Assembly (NCBI GenBank): GCA_013365365.1
Contig: JABVXU010000533.1
Coordinates: 1 to 36,673, forward strand
Direction: 5' to 3'
Origin: Cruorifilaria tuberocauda
Taxonomy: Eukaryota > Nematoda > Chromadorea > Rhabditida > Onchocercidae
Length of the DNA stretch: 36,673 nt
Below, piece after piece: positions 1 through 11,000 of the stretch (positions within the stretch are counted from its first letter, which is position 1; each line of letters begins with the position of its first letter). The notes beneath the pieces were generated by a model, which had not been told where the DNA came from, did not search any database, and was given only the letters and a program-made list of their open reading frames with translations. A program made the position numbers and the translations under genes.

Positions 1-275
1 TTTGGCAAATTCTAATATACAATATGATTTAGAATAAAATTGAATTTAGGTTATACCCAATTGAATATAACATTAATCTTTATCTTAATACCATACTAAA
101 TTATTCGTAAAAAAAATGATATTTTATTAAAATTTGAAATTTAAGAATTAAAAATTTTCAATTTTACAAATAATTTTGAGCATTTGGCAAATTCTAATAT
201 ACAATATGATTTAGAATAAAATTGAATTTAGGTTATATCCAATTGAATTGACTATAACATTAATCCTTATCCGGA
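1..275. repeat. Direct repeat, two copies about 182 bp apart
   Basis: The block at 1-90 recurs at 183-272. The copies are almost identical over their first 70 bases, with one substitution, and the second carries a small insertion (tgact). The first copy starts at the window edge and may extend beyond it. The sequence is AT-rich with no ORF. A local tandem duplication or the edge of a longer satellite array are both possible. Confidence 0.85.
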
Positions 276-689
276 AATAAAATAAGAAAAATCAAATGAT
301 AAGAAGTTATACACTGTATCACTGCAATAATTAACACTATTTCCTGGTTACTAAAATACATTTCATAGAGTTATTTTTCATTTTTCATTCTTCTAATAAA
401 CACCTTTTTTTTTTAAAGGAATAAGTGCTCCGTTATTATTTGATAATGTAGGCAAATTCCACTTTTTAAATGCAAAAATATGTGGAACACGGATTAATGA
501 TGGCAAATTCTACTCTCATACAAATAGAATTATTCACCTTGACGTATTTGACTTTCACCGAATCTCTATTCTTATCATTTCAGATCACATTTCATATTAA
601 CTATTTCTAATTCAAAATCAGAATATTACAATTTAAAAGTTGATATGTTTGATATCAGGATATAAATACATATGTATTGATATTTTTAG
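276..689. other. Non-coding upstream or intronic sequence
   Basis: AT-rich sequence with poly-T runs and short echoes of the 'ggcaaattc' word at about 452 and 500. No exon was recognised. It is probably intron, because the first visible exon of the EGF-ligand gene begins at a splice acceptor at 688-689 in the middle of a codon. Confidence 0.5.
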
Positions 690-965
690 GATTGAAAAAT
701 AAAAGCGATAATTCGAATGTATTGAATTTTATCACGGATGCAGTGAAATTGCGAGAATCGGAATTTTCCGGTACATATTCACATCTATCAGATAAACCAA
801 CCAAATTGTCGCAGCATCAACGTCGTTCATGTAAACGGCATAATAAGCCGAACAAATATCGTTTTGAAAATCGTTCTATTACGTGCGTTACAGCGGTGGC
901 ACCACGTGTATTACAAATTACTTTATTTACACTACTTCAGCTAATTGGATTACCAGTATTAGCAA
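690..965 (+). CDS. lin-3: EGF-ligand gene, first visible exon
   Basis: Acceptor tatttttag at 681-689 and donor GTGTGT at 966. It encodes the basic N-terminal region and the hydrophobic leader-like stretch. It contains no in-frame Met, so translation must begin upstream. It ends one base into a codon, completed by AT of the next exon. Confidence 0.7.
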
Positions 966-3900
966 GTGTGTCTTTTTTTTTTTTCTTTTCGATTTTTTAA
1001 ATTTCATATAAGTGAAAAAGCAAACTTTACGTATTCATTCTTTTCCAACTTTTGGAATTCAATTTTAACGTAATCATGCAATTTTTCACGTTAAATTAAT
1101 TTTTAAATTCTTTCTATTGAATGAATTTTTAAACGAAATTAGAAAATATCTGAGTAAAGTGATGATTTAAATATTGAAAATATAATATGATACGGTAAGT
1201 TATTCGTAATCCATTGAATTTCAATTAATCGATATCGTTAGAAAATCATGAAATGATATTTCTTTTTTAGAGTTTCTCAAGTTTAGAATTTTGATTAATA
1301 GTAAATAAACTTTTCAATTCAAACAATTAATGGAACGTTGGTAATAATGCATATATAAACATCTTTATACTGTACCTTATTACAATTAAGGTCATATTTA
1401 TTAAATCTATTTAACCAATATCGAATACGCTATGCATACAAATCAATTCGATTAATTCTTGATTAATTCTATGAGAATATTTGTTATTTACAATAAAATT
1501 ATTTAAAATAAACTATCACAAAACAACAACAACAACAAGAATAGATTGAATAAAATTTTTGTGTAAATAAACTTGAAGAAAATTTTCCCATCTTTCGGTA
1601 TCATTTCCTTTGCAATCGTTTTGATACCGAAAGATGGGAAAATTTTCTTCAAGTTTATTTACACAAAAATTTTATTTGAAATTGAATTCCTTTTTATTTT
1701 ATTTTTTGTAAAAGTAAACATGATTTTAAATGAATGAAATTAATCTGACAGAATAAAAGTAAATTCAATAAATTAATCAAAAACTGATAACAGATTAGAG
1801 TATATCATTAGTATAACAGAGTATATCTTAGTATAAGTATATCATTAGAGTATATCATTAGTATAATCAAAAATTTTTGATAAAATTGAAAAAATGTTAT
1901 CGAATGGAACAAATAGAATTAATCAAACTAAAGTATTATTAATATACCTAATAAATATAATTAATCTAAATGCTTGAAGTATGAACGATTTATCCAATCT
2001 TAACTTAATTTAACTTACGGATTGATATGTTTATTGTTAAAATGTTTAGGTAAGTTTAACGATGACAATTATTAGTACGAATTTTGAAACTTATTCTAGG
2101 CATAGAGCAAAAATTTGCATTTTATAATAAAGTAACATTAGTACAGGTGGAATAATTAATTCCCCCTTTAATAATTCCATTCTGAATTACCAATATATAT
2201 ATCATTTCCTATTCATTTATGGAATATTATTGAGTGGCTTCGAATTGTACATTTTTATTTACGTATTATAGATAGGATAGAAATATTTCAGAACAATTTT
2301 AGAAAGTTGAATTTAGCAATTCCGAAAAATATAATATACCACTTTCTGCATTTCGGTAAATTTTTAAGGTTAAATAATTTAAAACTGTTGAAACTGTCAA
2401 ATTTCAATTTTAATTAGAGGCAAATTTTCAAATTTTCACTTTTAATTTGAATTGCACAAATAATTTTTCTTTTGTTTTATTATAATATTTCAAAAAAAAA
2501 AGAAAAAAAACTCGCCATGGAAAAATATAACCACTTGCTATAAATATATATATAGGAAAACTTTATAAATTGAAATTAAAAAAAAACTTAAATTTTTATT
2601 TATCGGTAAAAATTTTTTAAATAATATTTTATCTTGATTTTTATCTTAATTTTCTCGATTGAAAAATTTTGATTTTTCTTTACTATCTTAAAAAGTAATA
2701 AATAATGAATATTTCACTTTATTTCAAATTATTATCATTGCTAATTTGATAAGTTTATTCGGAGAAAAAAATTAATTATATAAATTTCATTTTTTGTTGT
2801 TATTGTTGTTAAAAATGATTAAAATTTTATCAAAATAAAATTAGGCAAATTTAAAAGGAATAAAATTTCTATTGTACAATGATGATAAAGCAATGTTAAA
2901 GGAAATGCAGATGTTTTCTTTTTTTTTTTTTTTTTTAAATAAAATAACATCAATCTTATCTTATAATTATGCGGAAATGTATGCATTTTCCAGTATATTG
3001 TTGGTGCTTTTAGCAGGTGTCTCTTATTTTTCAGAAAAAATCGAAAAAAATATTTCAGTGAATTTCTTCTATTTCTTTTAAATAATAGAAGGAAAAAAGT
3101 TTGTATATTATTTAAAGCTACATGAAATATCTGAAATTTTCGCAATTAATTAATTAATTAAAGCTTAATTAATAAGAGAGAAAAGCTGACAATTTTTTCA
3201 TAAATTGTACAAAGAGTTTTTTTTTTTTTTTTTTTTTTGAAAATTTTTTTTCATAGATGGCTGTTCAACTCGTTTACGATACGATCAGCAGAGAGTAATA
3301 TCAAATCGATTTGTTGAATTTAGCAATTGCACGGAAGCTTATTGGAGTTACTGTCGAAACGGTGGCGTTTGTAGGATGATAACGGATATTACACAACGTA
3401 ATATACCTGTTTGCTCGTAAGTAATTTTAAATTTTTGAAATAGAATGGAAATAAATTTAGCCATTATTGATTTGGAAGAATTCCAGGAACAAAAAAAAAA
3501 CAGAGAAGTTTTTTGGGATTCAAAAAGAATTTAAAAAAAAAAAGCAAAAAAGAAAAGTGATTAAAATTCGTGAGAAATTTTAGATTTTATAATTTTATAA
3601 TCAAAATTCTTTCCTCTGTTTTTTTTTTCTCTCATATAATCAAATTTGCTTTTTTTTTTGTTTTCGTTAGCTGTCCAACAGGATTTCGTGGCCGACAATG
3701 TGAACTAATCAACGATCCTAATATTTACTTTTCGCGACAACAAGGTCAAATACAAATGGCCGCTATGTCGGGCGTTATGGTTGCAATTATATTTGTAATT
3801 TTGTTCCTATCATTTGTGTTATACTTTTATAGGAGGTAAAGTTCTTTTCTATTTTTCTTTTTACAACATTTATAACTAGTAGTTTAGCATTCGAAACCTG

Positions 3901-4957
3901 AAATTATTATTAGATAAGTATCAAATTTAAAGTTTTAACGATTTTGAAGTTTTGTTGATCCATTTTAAATATGATAATAATTATTAACAAGATTTTATTT
4001 GCATCATATTTAGGATATTTTTTTATTCTATCAAAGATAAGTTGTAGTCTAGTTAATTAAAGATAATCAAAGATGTTACAGTATAGTTACTGATAAAGAT
4101 AACAAATATTATGAAGTTAGAAATATTATAATACAATATGTAATTGGAAATTGATTATATTTAACATGATGAATTTGGTAAACGTGATAAACGTAATAAA
4201 TTGAACTTGGTAAATTGATAAACGGGTAAACGTGGCAAATTGAAATTATTTTTTCTTAAAAAAAGATTGGATCTTTTTATTTCATTCAGATATATGAAAT
4301 ACGGTATGCAGGGAAGTAAATCATCATTAGCATTTGATACTTTGGTGATTCCACCTCCAATAAACAAACGAAAACAAGATTCAAATGCGGTTATGGATGA
4401 ATTTGAGGTTTATTTAGTTTTAAAATTAGCATTTAAATTGCTAACATTCTTTTTCTCCCTCCAATATATTGAAACTTATCGAAATTTAGAAAATTCAATT
4501 AATAATTTAACAAAAAGTATTATCATATCGTTGTATATGTAATTGCAAATTAAACAAAATATAATCTATGCCAATCTTCTGAACGAAACTCTCGAAATGC
4601 TAAAAATGATAATAAATTTTTTAGCTTCATTCATTCATTTATCGTTCGATAACCGATTCGAATTTAAAATCCTAGGAAACATGATATTCAATATGTACTG
4701 TACTCTTTTATGAATCATATAATTAATTTTATTAATTTATTTTTATTGTTATTTTTCTGAGAGAAACGATTCTTTAGAAGTATTTGCAGAAAAACGAAAT
4801 AGTGGAAATACCTACTGATGCACAATTGGCTGAGAAAGTAAACCATTTAGCAAATATTTCTGAAATGTTCACATTAGCAGGATATCCGGATCCGAAATAT
4901 GTTCAATATCGAAATCTTTTCAGCATGGCGACAAAGAATCGAAATATGCCAAGATGA
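690..4957 (+). CDS. lin-3: EGF-family growth factor precursor, LIN-3/Spitz-like (5' partial)
   Basis: Five exons join in frame: 690-965, 3257-3416, 3671-3835, 4290-4407 and 4778-4957 (TGA at 4955-4957), giving about 298 residues. No start is visible; exon 690-965 opens two bases into a codon, so at least one upstream exon is missing. Order in the protein: a basic Ser/Lys/Arg-rich N-terminal part, a hydrophobic stretch (VLQITLFTLLQLIGLPVLA) that can be a signal sequence or anchor, one six-cysteine EGF module with spacing C-x7-C-x5-C-x13-C-x-C-x8-C and the RNGGVC and CPTGFRGRQC signatures, about 18 juxtamembrane residues, one transmembrane helix (from MAAMSGVMVA) followed by Arg-Arg, and a cytoplasmic tail of about 100 residues. 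This layout is that of EGF-receptor ligands, which are released by proteolysis to activate a receptor tyrosine kinase (LET-23 in C. elegans). A single EGF module next to a helix fits LIN-3/Spitz better than Notch ligands. The exact orthologue name is inferred. Confidence 0.82.
1549..1676. repeat. Perfect 55-bp inverted repeat with an 18-nt loop
   Basis: Arm 1549-1603 is the exact reverse complement of arm 1622-1676, separated by 18 nt (1604-1621). Wobble pairs could extend the stem by two positions at its base. Lying inside an intron, it would form a long uninterrupted hairpin in the pre-mRNA. Options are a recent foldback or MITE-like element, or a hairpin RNA. No target-site duplication was recognised. 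Confidence 0.95.
1788..1868. repeat. Short imperfect tandem repeat
   Basis: The words agagtatatcattagtata and close variants recur three to four times. AT-rich, intronic, with no coding role seen. Confidence 0.7.
3257..3416 (+). CDS. lin-3: EGF-ligand gene exon: first four EGF cysteines
   Basis: Acceptor ttttcatag at 3248-3256 and donor GTAAGT at 3417. It encodes a spacer (GCSTRLRYDQ) and then EGF cysteines C1-C4 (C-x7-C-x5-C-x13-C). It ends two bases into the Ser codon between C4 and C5. Confidence 0.9.
3671..3835 (+). CDS. lin-3: EGF-ligand gene exon: EGF C5-C6, stalk and transmembrane helix
   Basis: Acceptor tttcgttag ends at 3670; donor GTAAAG is at 3836. It encodes SCPTGFRGRQCE, a short stalk (DPNIYFSRQQGQIQ), and a helix of about 25 residues ending in YFYRR, a stop-transfer signal. 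Confidence 0.9.
4150..4240. repeat. Degenerate short tandem repeat in an intron
   Basis: Variants of 'ttggtaaacgtgataaacg' and 'aaattgaa' alternate several times just before the next exon. It lies in the intron of the EGF-ligand gene and no function is evident. Confidence 0.55.
4290..4407 (+). CDS. lin-3: EGF-ligand gene exon: cytoplasmic tail 1
   Basis: Acceptor tttcattcag ends at 4289; donor GTTTAT is at 4408. It encodes the proximal cytoplasmic tail (YMKYGMQGSK, then IPPPINKRKQ) and ends in phase 0 after Glu. Confidence 0.8.
4778..4957 (+). CDS. lin-3: EGF-ligand gene, terminal exon
   Basis: Acceptor gattctttag ends at 4777. The frame continues in phase 0 to TGA at 4955-4957 and encodes the last 59 residues (starts KYLQKNEIVE, ends NRNMPR). 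No recognisable domain. Confidence 0.8.
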   Translation, partial: KYLQKNEIVEIPTDAQLAEKVNHLANISEMFTLAGYPDPKYVQYRNLFSMATKNRNMPR

Positions 4958-7900
4958 ACAAAAAATTGCAATTTGTTTTACCGGAAATATGAAAGCGACA
5001 AGAGAGAAATAAGGAAAAAAAAAGAAACTATCAAATAGTATGAAATACTAACATTTAAACATTTTATATTAAATTTAAACACTAAATATTGAATGCTTTA
5101 AAATGATTAAAATTGAAGGACGCATGTCTTATTTATTCCAAAATTTAACATGCAAGAGTTGATCGGAACAAGAAATATCGACTAAAATTAAAATTGAATT
5201 TAAGTTGGTGGAATTTTCATCAGAGCATATTGCTTATAATTCAATTAATTTTGAATTTTCCGTGCAATGAACAACGATTAGCTAATATGCTTACAATCAT
5301 TTCTAATGATTATCGATGCATTAGCTATGTGATTAAATACTTTTAATACTTGTTTAATTACAAAATTAATCATTATCATTGTATAATTAGCTTTCGTTAG
5401 TTCAAAATAGACGGGTATTATCGGCATGGAAACTCTCTCATATATTTCTATCAAAAATAACTTTATCAGTACTCGGTGATTTATAAAACTGTTAAAGAGA
5501 ATCACTATTCAATTTCATATCACAGATGCACTACTTGACCAATTAACATTTATCAATTTATTCTCTCATTTCATTGCTTGTAGAATTGTAATTTTACAAT
5601 TTAACTGTTTTAATTAGCGAAATCTATCTATACTTCTGTATATCATATCATAGTATTTGCTTGTCTACAGTTATTACATTACAATGATTATTATCTATGA
5701 TCATACGAATTACTATACTAGTAGAATGCTAACCATTTCATATTTTGAATTACTGAAAAAATGAATCGCTTAAAATTGTGAATGATTTAAATTTAACAAA
5801 TATGCATACTAAATGTGTAAAAGAAACGTTGTGTAAATGTGATCAGATATTTGTGAATCAATAATTGAATTCGTATAATGATTAGAATTTTATATGCTTG
5901 TATCATGAATAAATTTTATTCCAAAAGAAAAAAATTCAAAGCTGGAAATATCTTTGCTTAAAGAAACAAATAATTGAAATGTTGAAAGGATTTATTAAAA
6001 TAAGACTCTAAATTCGAATTCTATAGTATTTGAAAATTTCTTTCTCGATTAGTATAATACTGTTTTTTGGTTGTTTGTTTTCTTTTTCTTTGCAAAATTT
6101 TCACGAAAATCAAATCTTTTGATCCTTTGAATATGATCATGATTTCAACATTTAAAGAAATTTTGGGGAATGTTAAAAGAAGCAGGTGAGAGTGATATAA
6201 ACATTTTCAGTATTGATATGATTATTTTTATCATAATTCATTTTTCTGATATGATTTACTTTTATCATGTTATATCTTTTACGAGCAAGTTACATAATTT
6301 TCAATTTCAATTTATTCTTCAATCTTTTCATTTTTGTGCTCTGTTGCATTGCTAAATACAGATAGCTGTATTTGGATATAAATTTTATGCATACAAAATG
6401 TTCAAGTTATTTTCATTTCAAAGGAATCTGCAAATCATAAATTAAAAAATACTTCGAAGTCTACTCAGTTACTTCAAATTTCCTTAAATTTAAATTACTG
6501 ATAAGAAGATAAAACAGAGGAAAAAGAAAAGATTCAATGATAAGTTAGAAATGAATTAATATTACGATACTTATAAAAAACTGTACGAAATCATTTTGAA
6601 ACACAAAAAATTAATTGCAATAATATCGGGTAGAATATCGAGTAAATATTGGGTAAAAATTTCGTTTCATTTAATTTAATATTTAAAGAATTTGAAAGAA
6701 ACAAAAATCGGACCATTTAAATTTTTTAAAATAATTTTTTTCCCATTTCAATTACTAATTCATTTGTTTTTACTAATAATAATTGTTGCAATCATAACTT
6801 CACAGACCAATTATACTTTTTATCCAAATATTTTGGCAAGACTGAGTAGAATTAACTAGTAGCAGTAGTAGAATCATGTACGGATTTCATATAATCAATT
6901 CATTATCAGATTTGATAACATCACTGTTGATGTCTTCCATTCCATTTATCTACTTGCTAATTCTCTGATCGTTTCGCTTCTATCGGTTATAGATGTGGCA
7001 AGATCTTTAGGAAGTTTCCATTAAGTTCCGGAATCATACCATTCAATATCATCCTACAGTATCACTCGATCTTTGCCACTGATAAATGACACTTGCCCTC
7101 AAACTTTGATATCACTACACCCATATACACTGAGATTCATTGATAATGATAATGATAATGTTATGATTTTTTTGATTTGCAATATACGGTATATCGAAAC
7201 TATGTTAAATATATCATTTTCACACAACGCTTTGACATCGAACATAGACCAGGGAATAAATGGAAATTCACGGATTTGCACTGACCGGTTGTTACGGTTT
7301 TTATTATTGAAAGCTTTATTTCTGGGAGCGGAGGAACAATAAAATAGTGTGAAGTCTGTCAGATAATTTGGTAAGGAAGCATACAAATAGCCAGGTTTTG
7401 CAAGAGGGAAAATAATTTAGAATAGAGTTGACACAAATTGTAATTTTACTGAGTTCAGATAATTAAGAAGTTATCGATTCTGTATCCGGTATTTTCATCA
7501 AGTACAGGATATTTCTCTTGTATTTTCGGTGCTATGCCATTTTCTGAACATAATTATTGGCTCATTTCTTAAGGATAAACTTCATTTTCTTATCCATCGC
7601 ACGTCTTCTTGTAAAGTAGTAATAGAAGTATCGTTTTTTAGGCATTGTTCAAGAAACCGGCGGATTATGTAAATTTTGAAATCGTTTTTTTTAGGTTTGT
7701 CTTGTTTTAAAGTTTGCTGTAATTGTTTTATTAAAATGAAGTTACTATTAAGACTACAGTGTTTCATCGGTTTTTCAGCTATTTAAATACTATGAAAGTG
7801 AGGTATATTCAAGGCTTTCAGTAGACAAACTTTCCTGAAAAATTATTACGAAATACTTTTTTATATTCATTATACAGATCCCGTAGAAGTAATTTCAAAA

Positions 7901-8062
7901 TTTCATCAAATCCAGTTAAAATTTCACATCTTTAAAATAGTGGAGTAGTATAATGAAATCAATCGTTTGTCTGTTCCATTGTAGCCCTTTATTTCGGATT
8001 AGATTAGATTATGAGTTTGTGTCGCTTTTAGTGACTTTGTAATTGGATTATTTTATTTGCAG
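4958..8062. other. Intergenic region
   Basis: About 3.1 kb of AT-rich DNA between the EGF-ligand stop and the nischarin start. It should hold the 3' UTR of the first gene; an AATAAA occurs at about 5908, with none closer seen. It should also hold the promoter and 5' UTR of nischarin. Short open frames on both strands (such as around 7073-7386 and 7582-7767) lack coding-like composition and splice support. Confidence 0.6.
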
Positions 8063-8064
8063 CA
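8050..8064 (+). promoter_or_regulatory. Splice acceptor two bases before the nischarin ATG (candidate trans-splice site)
   Basis: The sequence ttttatttgcag ends at 8062 and the ATG is at 8065-8067. A strong acceptor this close to the start is typical of nematode spliced-leader addition. A cis-spliced 5' UTR exon would look the same. Confidence 0.45.
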
Positions 8065-11000
8065 ATGGCACTTCTTGATTTGGACAATATAACCCCACGT
8101 TTAGAAGGAAATTCAATGATTTCGATACCAAATTACAAAATTAAGGATGGTAAATACGCGGTAAACATATAATTTCTTTCGAAGAGAAAGTGCAAGTTGA
8201 AATTATCATTATCCATTGGAATTTTAGACAGGAATTATTAGTCCAAAAAATTTGAATGAAAAGTCTTACATCAGAATTTCCTGTAGTTTTCATTATGATT
8301 GATCGAAGTTCAATTTCAGACTGAAATTTCCAAATTTTTATGATTATTAAATATTATGAAATCATTAAAGTGCCAATATTTTCTCAAAAAAATTGGTAAT
8401 AGAAATTAGCATTTGTTTCCAAATCGTGACATGTAGAAATAGTTCCGTCATAAAGTGTTGTAGGTATATGTTATTAAAGTGGCAATCGATTCTACCGTCT
8501 GGACTATAGAAAGGCGTTATAGCGATTTCGTAGCATTTGATTTACAACGATTTGAAGATCGCAAAAAATCGTTTCTTCCACCAAAAAAAATGGTTGGAAA
8601 TTTGGTGAGACTTTTTCGTCATTTTAATTCCTCTTTGCAAATACTCATGTTGCACGCGTACAGTGTAATTTATATTAAGTAAGATTTAGTGTAAATAGAT
8701 ATTTTATATGTATGAATTTCTTTCTTTGAATTGTTTGATATCCAGTCCTCATTTTCAGAGCCAATTATCAAATAATTTATGAGTTATAAAGTGAACAACA
8801 CTTTCACTGAATATTTGCATTAAATTGTCTATCACAAGAGACAGAAATGCTCAATTCTTTTAGGACTTGGAATTTCTGGATGAAAGAAGGATTGAACTCG
8901 AAAAGTATATCCGAACCGTGGTTGAACTAGATCTGTGGTTACAGAGAAGAAGGAAACAATATTCGCTTCCGTCTCTGATTGCCCATTTCCTCGATTTCCA
9001 GGAATATGTTAGTTGTAACTTCTTGAACTTTAATTTAGTAAATAATTTTGTTTGAAATAGGCGGTGTGTTCAAGCTGCAAGAGTCTTTCTTCAGGACATC
9101 GGAAGAAAGAAAAATTCGAATTATCATAGATGTACATGAGCCTGCTGAGGGTTTTGAAATGAAACAGATGGCGTAAAGATGAAATATTGTGAATTGGAAC
9201 GTGAGTTTGAAAAGGTCAGAGTCGTTTTAAGTGTTAAGCTTGCTGCATAATGGAGTTTTCCACGAGTGATAGATCTGGTTATCATTTCGGTATTACTACC
9301 TCTAGTAGATAAGGATCTGGAATGAACTGGTGGTCTGATATTTTTGATAGGGTTTTTTGATATGTTTTTCTAGCATAGACCGTGGAGGATTTGATAGATG
9401 GTGCAAGAAGCGATATTTACTTCAGTATTTTATCTGTACATTTCATGGAAGAGACGAAGTTGTATATAGTTGTAAAAGTAATAGTAACGGTATTATATTG
9501 AACGTGTTGATATTAAAAAGATAAGTAGTGATGTAAATCTGATGTATTAATTGCTGAGTCATTTATTTTGCACCTTTTCCAATACCGAAAACGGAAATAC
9601 TTGTATTCCAACTTTAATTATAATCTAAGCTGTTCAGGATTTTTTCGTTATGGAGATTTTTGCAACGTTTATATATATATATATATATATAGATGGATAG
9701 ATAGATAAACAGATATATAGGTACATAGATAAGGAATAAAAGTCACAAGATTTAATTTTTTATCGTTTTAATCCTGAATAGCTTTCATTAGCAGGTATGG
9801 TCAAAGAATAGAAATAGTTGAGGTTGAAAACGAAATTGCTCAATTATCATCATCATTAGTTGCACCAGGAGCAGTAAGCTCTCCTCGAGAACCACTAATA
9901 TTTTTCTTATGTCGCCAATATTGCAAACGAGTCCACGCATCTCTTATCGCTATGTAAATCATTGCGGCGTTTTTCACCATCAGAATACTTGCATCGTAGT
10001 GTTTCCCATGTCTTATTATCTCCAATAATACGTAAAGATAAATGCGGATTCCGAGATATGGTACGTTTACCTGTAAATGGTGGTCCTTTAGGAGTTTCAA
10101 TATTTTTCTTAATCTTATTCAAACCAAGACAGCTTTTTTTTATTTTATAAACCTTTGATGAAATTAAATTCAGATTAAACTAGACAGTTTTCAACAAAAA
10201 ATAGAAAATTTTACCAATAAGACGTAGATGAGGGACCAGATCTTTTCGCTGCATAGTGCGAAACGTGGAAGTCGACGTCCGAAACTTAAGCGTAGCAACG
10301 TGAAGACCGGCAAAATGAAATTGACGCAGGCCAGTGCGAGAATGGTTATATCAAGCCAGAATGGCAGATCCCAGCTGTTTTTCTAAATCGTTTGAAATTA
10401 AGTGGATACTACTGTAGTATAGGTTGATTATTGATTGGCATGGTTCTTATAATTTTTCGATGATATACTTTAATTTTGAATGATTCATATAGTTGAAGAA
10501 AGGGTTTTAAAGCTTTAAATCAGCCTTAGGAATAGAATTTATACGGCAGTTGATTAAGATCAGTGTCACGTTTTTAAATTGAATAAAAATTATGAACAGA
10601 AAAGATATGACATTTGAACATAAACTTACGAAAGATTGCCAGAGCAAGTCGAGGAAGCAAATAGTGTCGATCAGGTCAAAAGTTACGGTAGTCATAAGGT
10701 AAATCAGGTATAACTGTCGGACACTGTTAACTGTTGTATAATGATGTGAATCAAGCAAAAGTATGAAAATGGGTACACTTAGTGATAAACCCAAGCGGAA
10801 GAGATGATCATCCAAAATTTTGTCATTTGAATCAATTTTCGTTGGTGGCAACTGAAATATAAATTACGCTAAAAGTTTGACCTGTCAAATTAGGAACTCG
10901 ATGTTTGGGAGTACTTAAATTTTATAGATATATATATATATATATATATATATAGGTTTTATCAAAATAATAATTGTATACCTGAGTATAGAAAAGGCGG

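Larger units (their letters stand above)
966..3256 (+). other. Intron 1 of the EGF-ligand gene (2.3 kb)
   Basis: AT-rich, with a perfect inverted repeat at 1549-1676, small repeated words at 1795-1865 (agtatatcatta) and long poly-T runs. It ends with a pyrimidine tract and tcatag. No exon was recognised within it. Confidence 0.7.

Noticed and set aside
7073..7386. Overlapping open frames of about 90 codons on both strands
   Set aside because: No recognisable domain, no splice context, and both strands are equally open; likely chance in intergenic DNA.
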